The notes beneath the pieces are model-generated. The model had not been told where the DNA came from and did no database searches. It worked only from the letters and a program-made list of their open reading frames with translations. A DNA stretch of 64,000 nucleotides from an uncultured Oscillospiraceae bacterium (lineage in GTDB: Bacteria; Bacillota; Clostridia; Oscillospirales; Oscillospiraceae), in assembly GCA_947627325.1 (NCBI GenBank), contig CANQVO010000009.1:36755-100754 (forward strand), in the 5' to 3' direction. The stretch's first letter is position 1. Each line of letters starts with the position of its first letter. Shown in pieces: positions 57,147 through 64,000 of the stretch. Position numbers and translations under genes: made by a program.

Positions 57147-58120
57147 CGGAGTCCTGGGACAAGACGTTCCACAAAAGCGAGAAGGTGGAGCACAGGAAGG
57201 TGACCTTCCCCAACCGCTACGGCATCACCCTGGCGGCGGATGTGTACACGCCAAAGGGCGCGTGCGGGAAGCTGGTGGCCATCGCCGTGTGCGGCCCCTT
57301 TGGCGCGGTGAAGGAGCAGGCGGCGGGGCTCTACGCCCAGACCATGGCGGAGCGGGGCTTTCTCACCCTGGCCTTCGACCCCTCCTTCACCGGCGAGAGC
57401 GGCGGCCAGCCCCGGTACATGGCCTCCCCGGACATCAACACCGAGGACTTCCAGGCGGCGGTGGACTTCCTGTCCCTCCAGGAGAACGTGGACCCGGAGC
57501 GGATCGGCATCATCGGCATCTGCGGCTGGGGCGGCCTGGCGCTGAACGCGGCGGCCCTGGACACCAGGGTCAAGGCCACGGCGGCCATGACCATGTACGA
57601 CATGGCCCGGGTCAACGCCAAGGGGTACTTTGACGCGGAGGACTCCGCCGACGCGCGCTACGAGAAGAAGCAGGCGCTGAACGCCCAGCGGCTGGCGGAC
57701 CTGCGCGCCGGGTCCTACGCCCTGGGCGGCGGGGTGGTGGACCCCCTGCCGGAGGACGCGCCCTTCTTCGTGAAGGACTACTACGACTACTACAAGACCC
57801 CCCGGGGCTACCACCCCCGTTCCCTCAACTCCAACGGGGGCTGGAACGTGATCGGCTGTATGAGCTTTCTCAACCAGCCCATTTTGCAATACGCCAACGA
57901 GATCCGAAGCGCCGTCCTCCTCGTCCACGGGGAGAAGGCCCACTCCTGCTACTTCTCCCGGGACGCCTACGCCGCCATGGTGAAGGACAGCCCCTACGCG
58001 GGCAACAAGGAGTTGGTCATCATCCCCGGCGCCGTCCACACCGACCTCTACGACGGCGGCGGGAAAGACGCCATCCCCTTTGACCGCCTGGAGCGGTTCT
58101 TCCAGACCTATTTACAGTAA
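57143..58120 (+). CDS. Alpha/beta-hydrolase with Cys in the nucleophile elbow
   Basis: A 325-residue cytoplasmic hydrolase with no signal peptide. The fold is shown by GITLAADVYTP, the oxyanion strand VAIAVCGPFG, a GLYAQTMAERGFLTLAFD helix-strand unit, the elbow GICGWGG where Cys replaces the usual Ser, a VLLVHGEKAH strand carrying the acid, and the late His in VHTDLYD. Cys nucleophiles occur in dienelactone-hydrolase-like branches; E. coli YcjY-type proteins have similar elbows. The substrate is unknown. Overlaps the upstream small gene by 4 bp and is divergent from a LysR regulator that probably controls it. Confidence 0.85.
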   Translation: MTESWDKTFHKSEKVEHRKVTFPNRYGITLAADVYTPKGACGKLVAIAVCGPFGAVKEQAAGLYAQTMAERGFLTLAFDPSFTGESGGQPRYMASPDINTEDFQAAVDFLSLQENVDPERIGIIGICGWGGLALNAAALDTRVKATAAMTMYDMARVNAKGYFDAEDSADARYEKKQALNAQRLADLRAGSYALGGGVVDPLPEDAPFFVKDYYDYYKTPRGYHPRSLNSNGGWNVIGCMSFLNQPILQYANEIRSAVLLVHGEKAHSCYFSRDAYAAMVKDSPYAGNKELVIIPGAVHTDLYDGGGKDAIPFDRLERFFQTYLQ

Positions 58121-58165
58121 GCCCAAGGACGGCCCCCGCGGCCCAGCCAAAAGGAGGAAGCGAAG

Positions 58166-60694
58166 ATGAAGTGGCAGAAGAAACTCAGCTGGCTGATGGC
58201 GCTGGCGCTGGTGTTTACCGCCTGCGGCGCGGCCCCCGCGTCGGCGAGCCCCTTCGCCGATGTGGCCGACGACGCCTGGTATGCCCCGGCGGTGGCCTAC
58301 TGCCAGGAGGCGGGGCTGATGAGCGGCACCGGCGGGGACACCTTCGCCCCGGAGGAGACGATGACCCGGGCCATGATGGTGACGGTGCTGTACCGCCGGG
58401 CGGGCAGTCCCGCCGTCTCCGGCGGCCCCGCCTTTCCCGACGCCGCCGCCGGCGCGTGGTACGCCGACGCGGTGGTGTGGGCCGCCCGGCAGGGGCTGGT
58501 CACCGGCTACGGAGACGGCCGGTTCGGCCCGGAGGACCCGGTGACCCGGGAACAGTTGGCCGCCGTCCTCTACCGCCAGGCGGGCAGTCCCCAGCCGGAG
58601 GCGGCGGAGACCTTTGCCGATGAGAGCGCCATCGCCGCCTACGCCCTGGACGCCGCCCGCTGGGCCAGGGCGGAGGGCATCCTCCGGGGGGACGAGGGCA
58701 ACCGCTTCCGGCCCCAGGACGCCGCCACCCGGGGACAGGTGGCCCAGATCCTGATGAACCTGGCCGAGGCCGACCAGCCCGCGCCCTCCCCGGAGCCCAC
58801 CGCCGCCCCGGGCTCCACCTCCGGCGGCAGCGGCGGAGGTGGCGGAGGTAGCAGCAGTGGCGGAGGCGGTAGCAGTAGTGGTGGCGGAGGCGGTAGCGGA
58901 GGAAGCGGCGGCAGCGGCGGCGGGGGAGGCTCGCCCGCGCCCGCCCCGGAGCCGGAGCCCGAGCCCGACGGGTCCAACATCCTGGTGACCTATTTCTCCT
59001 ACACCGGCCACACCCAGGCGGTGGCCCAGGAGATCGCCCAGGCCACCGGCGGCGACCTCTTTGCCATCCGTCCCGCCGAGCCCTACCCGGAGGACACCAA
59101 CAACTACTATGACCCCAGCACCCGGGCCTACCAGGAACAGCACGACCCCGCCGCCCGCCCGGCGCTGGCCGAGGACAGCGGGGTGGAGTCCTGGGAGGAC
59201 TACGACGTGGTCCTTTTGGGCTACCCCATCTGGTACGGCGCGCCGCCCAAGCTGATCTACACCTTCCTGGAGCGCTACGACTTCAGCGGCAAGACGGTGG
59301 CGGCCTTCAGCACCTCCGGCTCCAGCGGCCACAGCGACGGCGATCTAAGGGCCCTGGCCCCGGACGCGCGGTGGCTCTCCGGCCATCGCTTTGACCCCGG
59401 CGCGGACCGCGCCGCCGTGGACCAGTGGCTGGACAGCCTGGACCTTCCCACAGAGGAGGAGACCGCCATGGACGCCATCACCCTCTCCTTTCACGGCCAC
59501 ACCTACGCCGCCACCCTGGCCGATACCCCCGCGGCGGCGGAGCTTGCCCAGCTTCTGCGGCGCGCGGGCGGCGAGCTGACCATCTCCATGAGCGAGTACG
59601 GCGGCTGGGAGAAGGTGGGCTCCCTCGGCCAGGCGCTGACCCGCCAGGACACGCCCACCACCGCCCAGCCGGGGGACTTCGTCCTCTATGACGGGGACCA
59701 GATCGTGCTCTTTTACGGCGCCCACACCTGGGACTACACCCCGCTGGGCAGGCTGGACGACCCCAGCGGCCTGGAGGAGGCCCTGGGGGCGGGGGATGTG
59801 GAGATCACCTTCCGCCTGGCGGAGGCGGGGGAGGCGGGGGCGGTGGGCCGGTTCGACCTGGCCTCCGGCGTCAACGGCCACGCCCCCACCGTGACCCTCA
59901 ACAGCGGCTGGGCCATGCCGGTGGCCGGCATCGGCACCTACGCCCTGGAGGGCGATACGTGCGTCCGCTCCGTCAAGTCCGCCCTGGAGCAGGGCGTGCG
60001 GCTCATCGACACCGCCTATATGTACGGAAACGAGCGGGAGGTGGGCCAGGCCGTCCGGGAGTTTATGGCCGAGACGGGCACCCCCCGGGAGGAGATCTTC
60101 GTCATCACCAAGCTCTACCCCGGCGCGCAGTACGCCCACCCCGAGCAGGCCATCCAGGACGCCCTGGACAAGCTGGACATCGGCTATATCGACCTGATGC
60201 TCCTCCACCACCCCGGGGAAAACGACGTGAGCGCGTACCGGGCCATGGAGCGGGCGGCGGCCGACGGGAAGATCCACTCCCTGGGCCTTTCCAACTGGTA
60301 CATCGAGGAGATCGACGACTTCCTCCCCCAGGTGGAGATCCGCCCCGCCCTCATCCAAAACGAGATCCACCCCTACTATCAGGAGCAAGAGGTGGTCCCC
60401 TATATGCACGACCTGGGCATCGCCATGCAGGCGTGGTATCCCCTGGGTGGCCGGGGGCACCAGCAGGAGCTGTTGAGCGACGGCGTCCTCACGGAGATCG
60501 CCCAGGCCCACGGGGTGTCGGTGGCCCAGGTGATCCTCCGCTGGGATCTGCAAAACGGCGTGGTGGTCATCCCCGGCTCCAGCAACCCCGACCACATCCG
60601 GGAGAACATCTCCCTGTTCGACTTTCAGTTGACCGATGCGGAGATGGCCGCCATCGCCGCCCTGGACCGGGGCGAGAAGCACGACTGGTATTGA
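58166..60694 (+). CDS. Secreted SLH-flavodoxin-cyclophilin-like-aldo/keto reductase fusion
   Basis: An 842-residue protein combining four modules. Residues 1-30 are a signal sequence with a possible lipid-attachment Cys20 (FTAC is an imperfect lipobox; an ASA site follows). About 30-215: three SLH domains. 216-268: Gly/Ser then Pro/Glu linker. About 270-432: flavodoxin fold with the FMN phosphate loop SYTGHTQ, and YPIWYG. About 434-545: cyclophilin-like domain (SEYGGWEKVG, GDFVLYDGDQIVLFYG). About 575-842: aldo/keto reductase with its tetrad Asp and Tyr (LIDTAYMYGNE), Lys (ITKLY) and His (LLHHPG), and NADPH-site VIPGSSNPDHIREN. The start at 58166 has AAAAGGAGG upstream; no promoter is obvious in the 45-bp gap, so it may be transcribed with the hydrolase. 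Confidence 0.9.
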   Translation: MKWQKKLSWLMALALVFTACGAAPASASPFADVADDAWYAPAVAYCQEAGLMSGTGGDTFAPEETMTRAMMVTVLYRRAGSPAVSGGPAFPDAAAGAWYADAVVWAARQGLVTGYGDGRFGPEDPVTREQLAAVLYRQAGSPQPEAAETFADESAIAAYALDAARWARAEGILRGDEGNRFRPQDAATRGQVAQILMNLAEADQPAPSPEPTAAPGSTSGGSGGGGGGSSSGGGGSSSGGGGGSGGSGGSGGGGGSPAPAPEPEPEPDGSNILVTYFSYTGHTQAVAQEIAQATGGDLFAIRPAEPYPEDTNNYYDPSTRAYQEQHDPAARPALAEDSGVESWEDYDVVLLGYPIWYGAPPKLIYTFLERYDFSGKTVAAFSTSGSSGHSDGDLRALAPDARWLSGHRFDPGADRAAVDQWLDSLDLPTEEETAMDAITLSFHGHTYAATLADTPAAAELAQLLRRAGGELTISMSEYGGWEKVGSLGQALTRQDTPTTAQPGDFVLYDGDQIVLFYGAHTWDYTPLGRLDDPSGLEEALGAGDVEITFRLAEAGEAGAVGRFDLASGVNGHAPTVTLNSGWAMPVAGIGTYALEGDTCVRSVKSALEQGVRLIDTAYMYGNEREVGQAVREFMAETGTPREEIFVITKLYPGAQYAHPEQAIQDALDKLDIGYIDLMLLHHPGENDVSAYRAMERAAADGKIHSLGLSNWYIEEIDDFLPQVEIRPALIQNEIHPYYQEQEVVPYMHDLGIAMQAWYPLGGRGHQQELLSDGVLTEIAQAHGVSVAQVILRWDLQNGVVVIPGSSNPDHIRENISLFDFQLTDAEMAAIAALDRGEKHDWY
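58815..58932 (+). repeat. Gly/Ser linker-coding repeats
   Basis: GGCGGAGGTGGC and AGCAGTGGC-type short repeats encode runs of Gly with Ser triplets joining the SLH anchor to the redox domains. Such repeats can vary in length by slippage. Confidence 0.85.
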
Positions 60695-60703
60695 CGGATT
60701 GTT

Positions 60704-60738
60704 CAAAGGAGGGGCCATAGGCCCCTCCTTTGATTTTT
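60704..60738 (+). terminator. Terminator of the redox fusion gene
   Basis: A 13-bp perfect stem (60704-60716 with 60720-60732), ATA loop and T5. Arms are identical to the terminator at 5121-5149. Confidence 0.85.
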
Positions 60739-60898
60739 GCGGCCCGCCGCGCGTTTGCGGGCCGAGTTGTCACGCCTTGCCTGTTCGCGACGCCCGGCTT
60801 CGCTGCGCTCGGGAAAAATCCGCTGGGCCTTGCCCAGCCTGTTTTTTCCCTCCCTCCGCTCCATCCGGGCTGCTCACGACGGCTCGGCGCTTCCGGGT

Positions 60899-60931
60899 AT
60901 TTTTTGCCAGGCGCGTGTCCTGGCAAAAAAT
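60899..60931. terminator. Bidirectional terminator between the fusion gene and the mobile element
   Basis: A 13-bp perfect stem (60899-60911 with 60919-60931) whose outer ends are A6/T6, so it can stop both converging transcripts. Confidence 0.75.
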
Positions 60932-60966
60932 GATTTAAGTTAACTTCGCATAAAGAACGATGGATT

Positions 60967-62592
60967 TCAAATCTCCACATACCCGACAAAGTTGTAATAG
61001 ATTTTGATGTCCCGATGGGTCTTGCCGTCCACCTCGTATTTCTCGCCCACCTCGATCCGTTGGATCAGCCGCAGCAGCGTGGGCCGGTCAAGTTCCTCAA
61101 GATGGGCATAGTCCCGGATTAGGCCGATCCATCCGTCCACGGCCTGCACGTCCGCCCGCATCTCCTCCAACTGCGTCATGAGCTGCGTCCTCTGCTCTAT
61201 CTTGTCCCTGCGCTCGGCTTCGTAGCGGTTCATAAGCTGGATGCAGACGCTCTCCGGCATCGCCCCCTTCACCTTGTCCTCGTAGGTGGCGACCACCAGC
61301 TTTTCCAGTTCCGCGAGCCGCTTGTCCAGCCCGGAAAGCGTTGCTTTGAGCGTCTTCATCTGCTCCATACTGGCGGCGTTCTTCTGCTCCAGTATCCTGG
61401 CCCTGAGCGCGTCAGGGGTGTTCTGGGCCAGCGCCGCCTTGTAGCGGATGTCCAGAAGGAGAAGCTGGACCAGCGCCTTATGATTGATGTAGTGCATCGT
61501 GCAGCCGACCTTGCCGCTTGTTCCGTACCGGTTGCACATATAGGCTTTATACTCGCCAAAGTGCCCGTCCGCATGACGTTTTTTGCTCCGGTAGTCTTTT
61601 AGGTATCTCATGGTAGAACCGCAGTCGGCGCAGTAGAGGACCCCGGCAAACAATGAGATCTCTCCATTCTTGCAGGACCGTCCCTTGGACGGGTGGTTAT
61701 CCAGCCTCTGTACGGCATCCCACGTTTCCTGTGAGATCAGCGGTTCGTGGGTGTTCTCTACCCTGATCTAGTCCTCTTTCGGCTTGCTGATCTGCTTGTG
61801 GACTTTGTAGGAAACCGTCCCCGTCTTGTTCTGTACCATGTGGCCCAGATAGACCTCGTTGCGGAGGATCGTCTTGACGGTCACGTCGTTCCAGTACGGC
61901 GTTTCGCCCCGCAGGTTCGGCCTGCCCTCCGCCATGTAGTAGAAGCCGCGGGGAGAGGGTACGCACTCCTCGTTCAGCGTCCGGGCGATCTTGCGGAAGG
62001 TGTCGCCCCGCAAGCGCATATCGAAGATCTTGCGGACAATGGGAGCCGTCACCGGGTCGATTTCCAGGACGTGCTTATCCTCCGGGGATTTTCGGTAGCC
62101 GATGGGGGCGTAGCATCCGACATACTTGCCGCTCTTGAAGGTGGACTGCTTCACCGCCTTGATTTTGTTGCTGGTGTCCCGCGCGTAGAGGTCGTTCATC
62201 ACGTTCTTCAGAATGGCGATCATCTCATTGTTTTTATGGAGCGTGTCAACGCCATCGTTGAGGGCGATGAACCGGCAGCCCATGGACGGAAACACAATAT
62301 CGACATACCGGCCTGTTTCGATGTAGTCGCGCCCCAGCCTGGACAGGTCCTTGCACAGCACCAGATTGACCCTGCCGGTGGATACGTCATTGAGCAGTTC
62401 ATTGAATCCGGGCCGGTCGAACGTCGTACCAGAAACGCCGTCGTCGCACCGGACGCTGACCAGGTTCCAGCCCTGTTCCTGGACGTATCTCCCTAACATG
62501 ATTTTTTGATTTTCGATGGACACAGACTCGCCGGCGCGCTCGTCGTCGCGGCTGAGCCTGCAATAAATTCCCACATTGTAATTTTCCTGCAT
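60967..62592 (-). pseudogene. Large serine recombinase (ICE/phage integrase type), interrupted by one in-frame TAG
   Basis: A 541-residue-equivalent frame. N-terminal catalytic domain with YCRLSRDDE (nucleophile Ser), DGVSGTTFDRPGF and DLSRLGRDY; a recombinase domain (GYRKSPEDK); a zinc ribbon with CADCGSTM and CNRYGTSGKVGC; a long coiled coil (about residues 370-470); and a C-terminal RIEVGEKYEVDGK segment. Codon 275 (complement of 61768-61770) is TAG between SKPKED and IRVENTHEPL, where relatives normally have Trp: a single TGG-to-TAG change. Everything downstream is intact, so inactivation looks recent unless the stop is suppressed. Transcribed from 62648-62676, with GGAGG before the ATG. 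Confidence 0.88.
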
Positions 62593-62647
62593 CTTGATGT
62601 TTTACCTCCTTGGACGCAGGTACGATAGCATCGTGTTGCCTGACGCT

Positions 62648-62676
62648 ATTATACCCGCTTCAGCACATTAAAGCAA
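62648..62676 (-). promoter_or_regulatory. Promoter of the serine recombinase
   Basis: On the minus strand TTGCTT (62671-62676), a 17-bp spacer and perfect TATAAT (62648-62653). Confidence 0.75.
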
Positions 62677-62706
62677 TAATATTCTAATGGGACAGCGACA
62701 TTATTT

Positions 62707-62928
62707 CTATGCCGTCTGTCTCAGATTCCGTTCCAGTTCGATGGTGTCGATGACCTCGCCCATCTCGCGCCTCCCGTCAAAGACGCTGGTCAGGTGATAG
62801 GTCACGCCGTCCATCTCCACATCAAGACGCAGGTTCAATAGCAGGCCCCGTTTCTCTCCCCGCTGGAAGCGGGGCAGTTCGTCCGGGCCGGAGAAAAGTA
62901 CCGCCTGTTGTTCCGTTTTTTCTACCAT
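62707..62928 (-). CDS. Small mobile-element protein (unknown)
   Basis: A 73-residue protein with no named family. Polar N-terminus (MVEKTEQQAVLFSG), then a beta-rich middle (LLLNLRLDVEMDGVTYHLTSVFD) and a helical end (VIDTIELERNLRQTA). It starts at 62928 with GGGAGGAAT upstream and overlaps the upstream gene by 7 bp, so they are co-translated. Position between an AT-hook-like protein and a serine recombinase marks it as part of the mobile-element module. Confidence 0.7.
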   Translation of the reverse strand: MVEKTEQQAVLFSGPDELPRFQRGEKRGLLLNLRLDVEMDGVTYHLTSVFDGRREMGEVIDTIELERNLRQTA

Positions 62929-63374
62929 GCGATTCCTCCCATCCTTCGTAAACTGTCCATGGCGTTATCCAGCCGTGTGCGGAGCATTTTGCTCTCCGGG
63001 TTTTCCAAACTGAACTTCGCCGCCATGCGGATCGCCCGCAGGGCAACCTCCACTTCCCGTGTGGTATACCCGGCCTCCACAGCGGCGATGGCAAGGTTGG
63101 CGAGATAGATCTGATCCTCGCGGGCAAGATGGTCTTGCAGTTCCATCCGGCCCAACTGCTCCAGGATGCCGTCGCGGGATTTTAGCGTCTGTGCCTCCCG
63201 GTTTTCATCCCACAGTACCCGGAGATTTTGAATTTCGGTAGCGGCCGCCTTTAATTGATACACCCCCTCGTACATATACGTTTTGTTCAGTGCCTGCCGC
63301 CTGCTGGGGGCATACGGCTCCGTGATGTGGGCGTCGATCCTCGGCCTGCCGCGTTTCCGCCTGACTTCCTCCAT
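62922..63374 (-). CDS. Small mobile-element protein with AT-hook-like N-terminus
   Basis: A 150-residue protein. The basic N-terminus RRKRGRPRID contains an AT-hook-like GRP core that could bind DNA minor groove; the rest is predicted helical (YQLKAAATEIQNLRVLWDEN, LANLAIAAVEAGYTTREVEV). No annotated family is recalled. Start choice: ATG 63374 has AAAGGAG 8 nt upstream, whereas the ATG two codons earlier (63380) is only 2 nt from it. First gene of a three-gene unit with the 73-aa protein and the recombinase; possibly a regulator or accessory factor of excision/integration. Confidence 0.7.
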   Translation of the reverse strand: MEEVRRKRGRPRIDAHITEPYAPSRRQALNKTYMYEGVYQLKAAATEIQNLRVLWDENREAQTLKSRDGILEQLGRMELQDHLAREDQIYLANLAIAAVEAGYTTREVEVALRAIRMAAKFSLENPESKMLRTRLDNAMDSLRRMGGIAW

Positions 63375-63500
63375 GCGCATCTCTCCTTTCTGAAAAAAAT
63401 AAAAGCGGGTACACAAAACTGACCCCGGCTTCGCCGGAGTTCGTTCTATGTACTCGCTTGGGAAATCAAAAATATGTGTACGCTATTCAGTTCGCTTCCC

Positions 63501-63529
63501 ATGATAACACAAACGGATGTTCGTGTCAA
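63501..63529 (-). promoter_or_regulatory. Promoter of the mobile-element small genes
   Basis: On the minus strand TTGACA (63524-63529), a 17-bp spacer and TATCAT (63501-63506). Confidence 0.75.
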
Positions 63530-64000
63530 GACTTACCGAAAAGAAATGAACCGGGTCGAAAGTGGGGGGGGCGCACACCAAAACGATCCGTACCGGCATA
63601 CGGTTTTCAAGCCTAAGTCGGAGTTTGCAAGCAGGGCGTCTGTGGCCACAGATGCGCTTGATGGGGAAATCCCCATACCCCTTGGACAGCGTTTCACGCT
63701 GGCTGCGACCCTGCGGGCCTTACAGAAAAGTTCCAGGACGGCATATTGCCGTGCAGGGATAGCCGCAAAGCGGCGCAAGGGGCGCGACCCCTTGCCGGAG
63801 CGCAGCGACGGAAAACCGCCCTGACACTCGGGTGTCAGGGCGGTTCTGCCTCGCAGAGCGCACGATACGGGGTTTACCCCGTATAGAAGTGCGCCCTTTA
63901 GGTTTTGCAACTTCTCAACAAACTGGAGTTTGTCAATCACTAATGCGTTCTCCGCAGTGCTGGCAAAACCTTTATTAAGTGTATCGGTTTTGCGCATGGT
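63530..64000. other. Palindrome-rich region at the mobile-element edge
   Basis: About 470 bp with no gene I trust. It holds several perfect dyads: CTGTGGCCACAG (near 63638), TGGGGAAATCCCCA (near 63661), CAAGGGG/CCCCTTG (near 63777), a 14-bp stem (63814-63827 with 63832-63845) and ATACGGGG/CCCCGTAT (near 63870). A minus-strand frame 63533-63997 encodes 154 residues starting MRKTDTLNKG; its C-terminal half translates the dyads, so coding is doubtful. Confidence 0.5.
63814..63845. terminator. Terminator-like hairpin
   Basis: A 14-bp perfect stem with a TCGG loop; A-rich on the left and only TT on the right, so it would act mainly on leftward transcription. Confidence 0.5.

Noticed and set aside
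61768..61770. Pyrrolysine or other amber recoding in the recombinase
   Set aside because: No supporting tRNA or synthetase is visible, and the position is a Trp in relatives, which a TGG-to-TAG mutation explains more simply.
1..64000. CRISPR arrays, rRNA and tRNA genes
   Set aside because: No regularly spaced identical short repeats, no rRNA stretches and no tRNA cloverleaf with a TTCGAATC-type loop were seen; the ~25-bp motif near 42300 is too diverged and too few to be CRISPR.

Overview
The window is high-GC Firmicutes DNA. Core genes have GC-rich codon use and strong AAGGAGG ribosome-binding sites, and nearly every promoter I could place has a 17-bp spacer. Six genes encode S-layer-homology (SLH) surface proteins. 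The gene content (S-layer giants, MetY, LuxS, PNPase/S15, conjugative-element-type serine recombinase) best fits a gut Oscillospiraceae-type clostridium such as the Flavonifractor/Pseudoflavonifractor group. That placement is inference, because there is no rRNA in the window.

Layout. 1-6.5 kb is housekeeping: the 3' end of an iron alcohol dehydrogenase, a DEAD-box helicase, rpsO-pnp, a small membrane protein and metY. 6.6-8.9 kb holds an SLH/BspA-type surface protein and, upstream of it, a roughly 215-nt region predicted to fold into a multi-hairpin RNA whose ends pair. 8.9-13.3 kb is an ABC exporter, a YbaK-type deacylase, a YlmH-type S4 protein, a DUF896 protein and prfB, the latter with no programmed frameshift. 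13.5-41.6 kb is a surface-protein island. It contains a 1,983-aa exoprotein with YWW repeats, a small partner gene, a 5,994-aa SLH protein, a stand-alone copy of that giant's C-terminal anchor, and an SLH protein carrying two apparently inactivated enzyme domains.

41.6-44.8 kb is a repeat-dominated accessory patch. Two long palindromic elements (four diverged copies of a ~300-bp unit, each with a conserved 22-bp hairpin) flank a small serine resolvase and an AP2-domain DNA-binding protein. 44.8-48.2 kb is the activated-methyl-cycle locus: luxS, mtnN and a rhomboid-like gene run leftward, and SAM-riboswitch-controlled metK runs rightward, from back-to-back promoters. 48.4-54.2 kb is an SLH-anchored pectinesterase broken by a frameshift. 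54.4-58.1 kb has mgtE, a LysR regulator and a divergent small-protein/hydrolase pair. 58.2-60.7 kb encodes a striking secreted SLH-flavodoxin-cyclophilin-like-aldo/keto-reductase fusion. 60.9-64 kb is the end of a mobile element with a large serine recombinase interrupted by one TAG codon.

How it fits together: the surface island and the three other SLH genes appear to build a varied S-layer-attached protein coat (adhesion, pectin de-esterification, possible extracellular redox). The luxS/mtnN/metK locus makes and recycles S-adenosylmethionine and releases the AI-2 precursor. Low-GC patches inside the giant genes, tandem domain duplications and the palindromic elements all suggest that the surface repertoire is actively remodelled.
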